NCBI GenBank assembly: GCA_026708165.1
Contig: JAPOVO010000459.1
Location: 1 to 8,208 of the forward strand
DNA from: Chloroflexota bacterium
GTDB lineage: Bacteria > Chloroflexota > UBA11872 > VXNJ01
DNA length: 8,208 nt
Reading direction: 5' to 3'
The position numbers and the translations under genes are program-made. Positions 7,032-8,208 of this stretch are shown piece after piece; the stretch's first letter is position 1, and every line of letters begins with the position of its first letter. Under the pieces are notes generated by a model. That model searched no databases. It had not been told where the DNA came from and worked only from the letters and a program-made list of their open reading frames with translations.

Positions 7032-7088
7032 TAGCCCCGTAAGCAATGCGGCCGTATGGAGGCTTGAGTTCCGCTCGCCTTTGAGCTT

Positions 7089-7563
7089 GGATAGCTCCCC
7101 GGTCGCAACTCCCGCCATCTCTTCGTACTTCACCCGCGGCACCTCAACATGCACGTCAATTCGATCCGGAAGCGGACCCGAAATCCGCCTCCGGTAACGC
7201 GTGATTTGCGATTGCGTGCATGTGCACTCTCTGCGCGCGTCTCCCAGATATCCGCAAAGGCACCCGTGCAGGTATTCGCTGCAACCTCCGGCGCGTCTTG
7301 GTCCCTTAAGACGCTCGGATATATCTCGTCGACTTTCTTACTATCAAGTCGTGACTCGCGGTTGTCGGCAAACCGCCGGTTGCAGTGCAAGTGCAGTTCC
7401 GCCCTCTCGATTCCGGTACCCCGTTGAAGTCGTCCGCGTGGTAGACGGGAGTCCCGCACTAAGCAGACTTAGGGCGACTATTCGGTCTGCTACCCACGTC
7501 CACTTCTAAGACCCAATATCCGCTTCTGGCGACCTGATTCGCTGTGCCACACGGACCGCTCAT
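7089..7563 (-). pseudogene. comM: Decayed comM (yifB) Mg-chelatase-like AAA+ ATPase relic
   Basis: ComM proteins are about 500-residue helicase-like ATPases that aid branch migration in natural transformation; this copy cannot work. Strongest evidence, one minus frame from 7262 to 7089: CLCGYLGDARRECTC, then RYRRR, ISGPLPDRIDVHVEVPRV and KYEEMAG, the hallmark Cys-rich segment and following strand of ComM. Just upstream in another frame VAANTC (7285-7268) matches the family VAAMNPC, with about 8 extra bases causing a frameshift. The N-terminal end also survives: GYWVLEVDV near 7521-7495, then after a 2-nt shift VRDSR (from 7459) and N-RR-FADNRE, aligning without gaps with the family VRESR...VNLAPADLRK segment. 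Roughly 250 residues with the Walker motifs are missing between, and the C-terminal portion is lost after about 7089. ATG at 7563 is the probable old start, 47 nt after the hydrolase stop. The N-terminal match rests on remembered consensus and is less certain than the core. Confidence 0.82.
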
Positions 7564-7610
7564 GGATCTACGCAGCCATGACCGGGTTGATGTTGTGCCG
7601 GTTAGCTCAC

Positions 7611-8208
7611 TCAAGTGCCTTTTCGAAAATCTCCACGGGACAACCGGTTCTCCAGGATTCCCAACTGCTTCAGAAACCTCCGTAAGGCCACCGCACACTC
7701 CTGCGGTTTTTCGAGCTGCAGGAAATGTGTAGTTTCGGGAACGAACTCATGGTCGACGTCGGCGTCACCGTAGTCGAACGTCGGGGCATCCGGCTTCTGT
7801 GAAGTGGGGTCTGAGGACACGATTTTGACTGGACACTTCAGGGTGCCAAAGTCGACTGACACCGCATACTTCGAGGCATGATCCCAGATTTGCGCCTCGA
7901 ACTCGGAGGGACAGCGAAGCTCGAAACCTCGGCCTGTCTCCGACTCCTTGAGGGTCGTTCTGGCCACGAGTTCGAAGACTCCCGGAACGGACCGTTGGAA
8001 ATAGGGTAAATAGGAATGAAGTTCCGCAAGGTCTTTCCTGGATCGGAACCACTGTGTCCTCCGCCTGAGCATGTCGGCTGTGCTCCTGGCCCGCGACTCG
8101 AACTCCCTGTACCTGGAGCCGGTGTTGCAGAGGGGCGGAGCGAAAAGCACCAAAGCGGAGTAGTTGTCTCCGCTTGAAGGCGTGTGAAGGCTTGCAAGGG
8201 CTGAAATG
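7611..8208 (-). CDS. Alpha/beta hydrolase, C-terminal part (runs off right edge)
   Basis: 198 codons are visible and the frame has no stop up to the window edge, so the 5' end is missing. An apparent TTG start at 8153 lies inside the fold and is an artefact. The first visible residues, ISALASLH followed by ALVLFAPP, look like the helix after the nucleophile elbow and the next core strand; the GxSxG serine would lie just beyond 8208. A helical cap follows (about 8130-7860), then the strand VKIVSSD, a probable acid in PTFDYGD (7785-7764) and the catalytic His in TTHFLQLEKP (His codon 7725-7727). This matches the C-terminal half of general alpha/beta hydrolases (esterase, epoxide hydrolase or lyase-like); the substrate is unknown. 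A 14-residue charged tail follows the last helix. The gene is the upstream neighbour of the comM relic on the same strand. Confidence 0.85.
   Translation of the reverse strand, partial: ISALASLHTPSSGDNYSALVLFAPPLCNTGSRYREFESRARSTADMLRRRTQWFRSRKDLAELHSYLPYFQRSVPGVFELVARTTLKESETGRGFELRCPSEFEAQIWDHASKYAVSVDFGTLKCPVKIVSSDPTSQKPDAPTFDYGDADVDHEFVPETTHFLQLEKPQECAVALRRFLKQLGILENRLSRGDFRKGT

Noticed and set aside
7149..7427. 92-codon plus frame across the gap after the fusion gene
   Set aside because: It is the antisense of the comM relic, whose minus-strand motifs explain the openness of the region.
6920..7610. Possible tRNA, small RNA or CRISPR in the gap
   Set aside because: No cloverleaf with T-loop consensus and no regularly spaced direct repeats were found; most of the gap is explained by the comM relic.
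7838..8197. 119-codon minus frame overlapping the hydrolase
   Set aside because: Arg/Ser/Pro-rich shadow frame; the overlapping frame has the hydrolase His and acid motifs.

Overview
The window is a moderately GC-rich bacterial chromosomal segment. The best guess for its origin is a Chloroflexota member (environmental, possibly a SAR202-like or related lineage). The main clue is the substrate-binding lipoprotein, which carries a long Val/Glu/Lys repeat neck right after the lipidated cysteine, a habit common in Chloroflexota sugar-binding proteins. The assignment is an inference; there is no rRNA or other phylogenetic marker here.

Layout. Positions 182-3727, all on the minus strand, form a carbohydrate-uptake block. 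It reads, in transcription order: a short-chain dehydrogenase (GTG start), a Tat-exported lipoprotein that binds an ABC-transporter substrate (ATG at 2720, not the further-upstream GTG), and a MalF/UgpA-type ABC permease (TTG start). The binding-protein gene has its own candidate promoter and a roughly 150-nt leader. A perfect 13-bp hairpin lies between binding protein and permease, and tandem hairpins lie just after the permease. The second permease and the ATPase are not in the window. A 267-bp divergent gap (3728-3994) separates this block from a rightward gene.

Positions 3995-6919 (+) hold the most unusual gene: a 974-residue protein that joins a multi-pass ArsP/YraQ-type permease (about residues 1-375) to a CRTAC1-like extracytoplasmic region with seven calcium-type DxDxDGxxD loops and a C-terminal ASPIC/UnbV domain. 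It looks like a membrane transporter carrying its own seven-bladed beta-propeller.

Positions 7089-7563 (-) contain what at first looks like empty sequence. Read across frames it is a decayed comM (yifB, Mg-chelatase-like AAA+ ATPase) gene: N-terminal and Cys-rich segments survive, separated by a large internal deletion, with frameshifts and a missing C-terminus. A small terminator-like hairpin follows it. Positions 7611-8208 (-) are the C-terminal part of an alpha/beta hydrolase whose reading frame stays open through the right edge, so the gene is incomplete.

How the parts relate: the dehydrogenase and ABC components plausibly import and oxidise a sugar or polyol. The fusion gene, the comM relic and the hydrolase show no functional link to that block.
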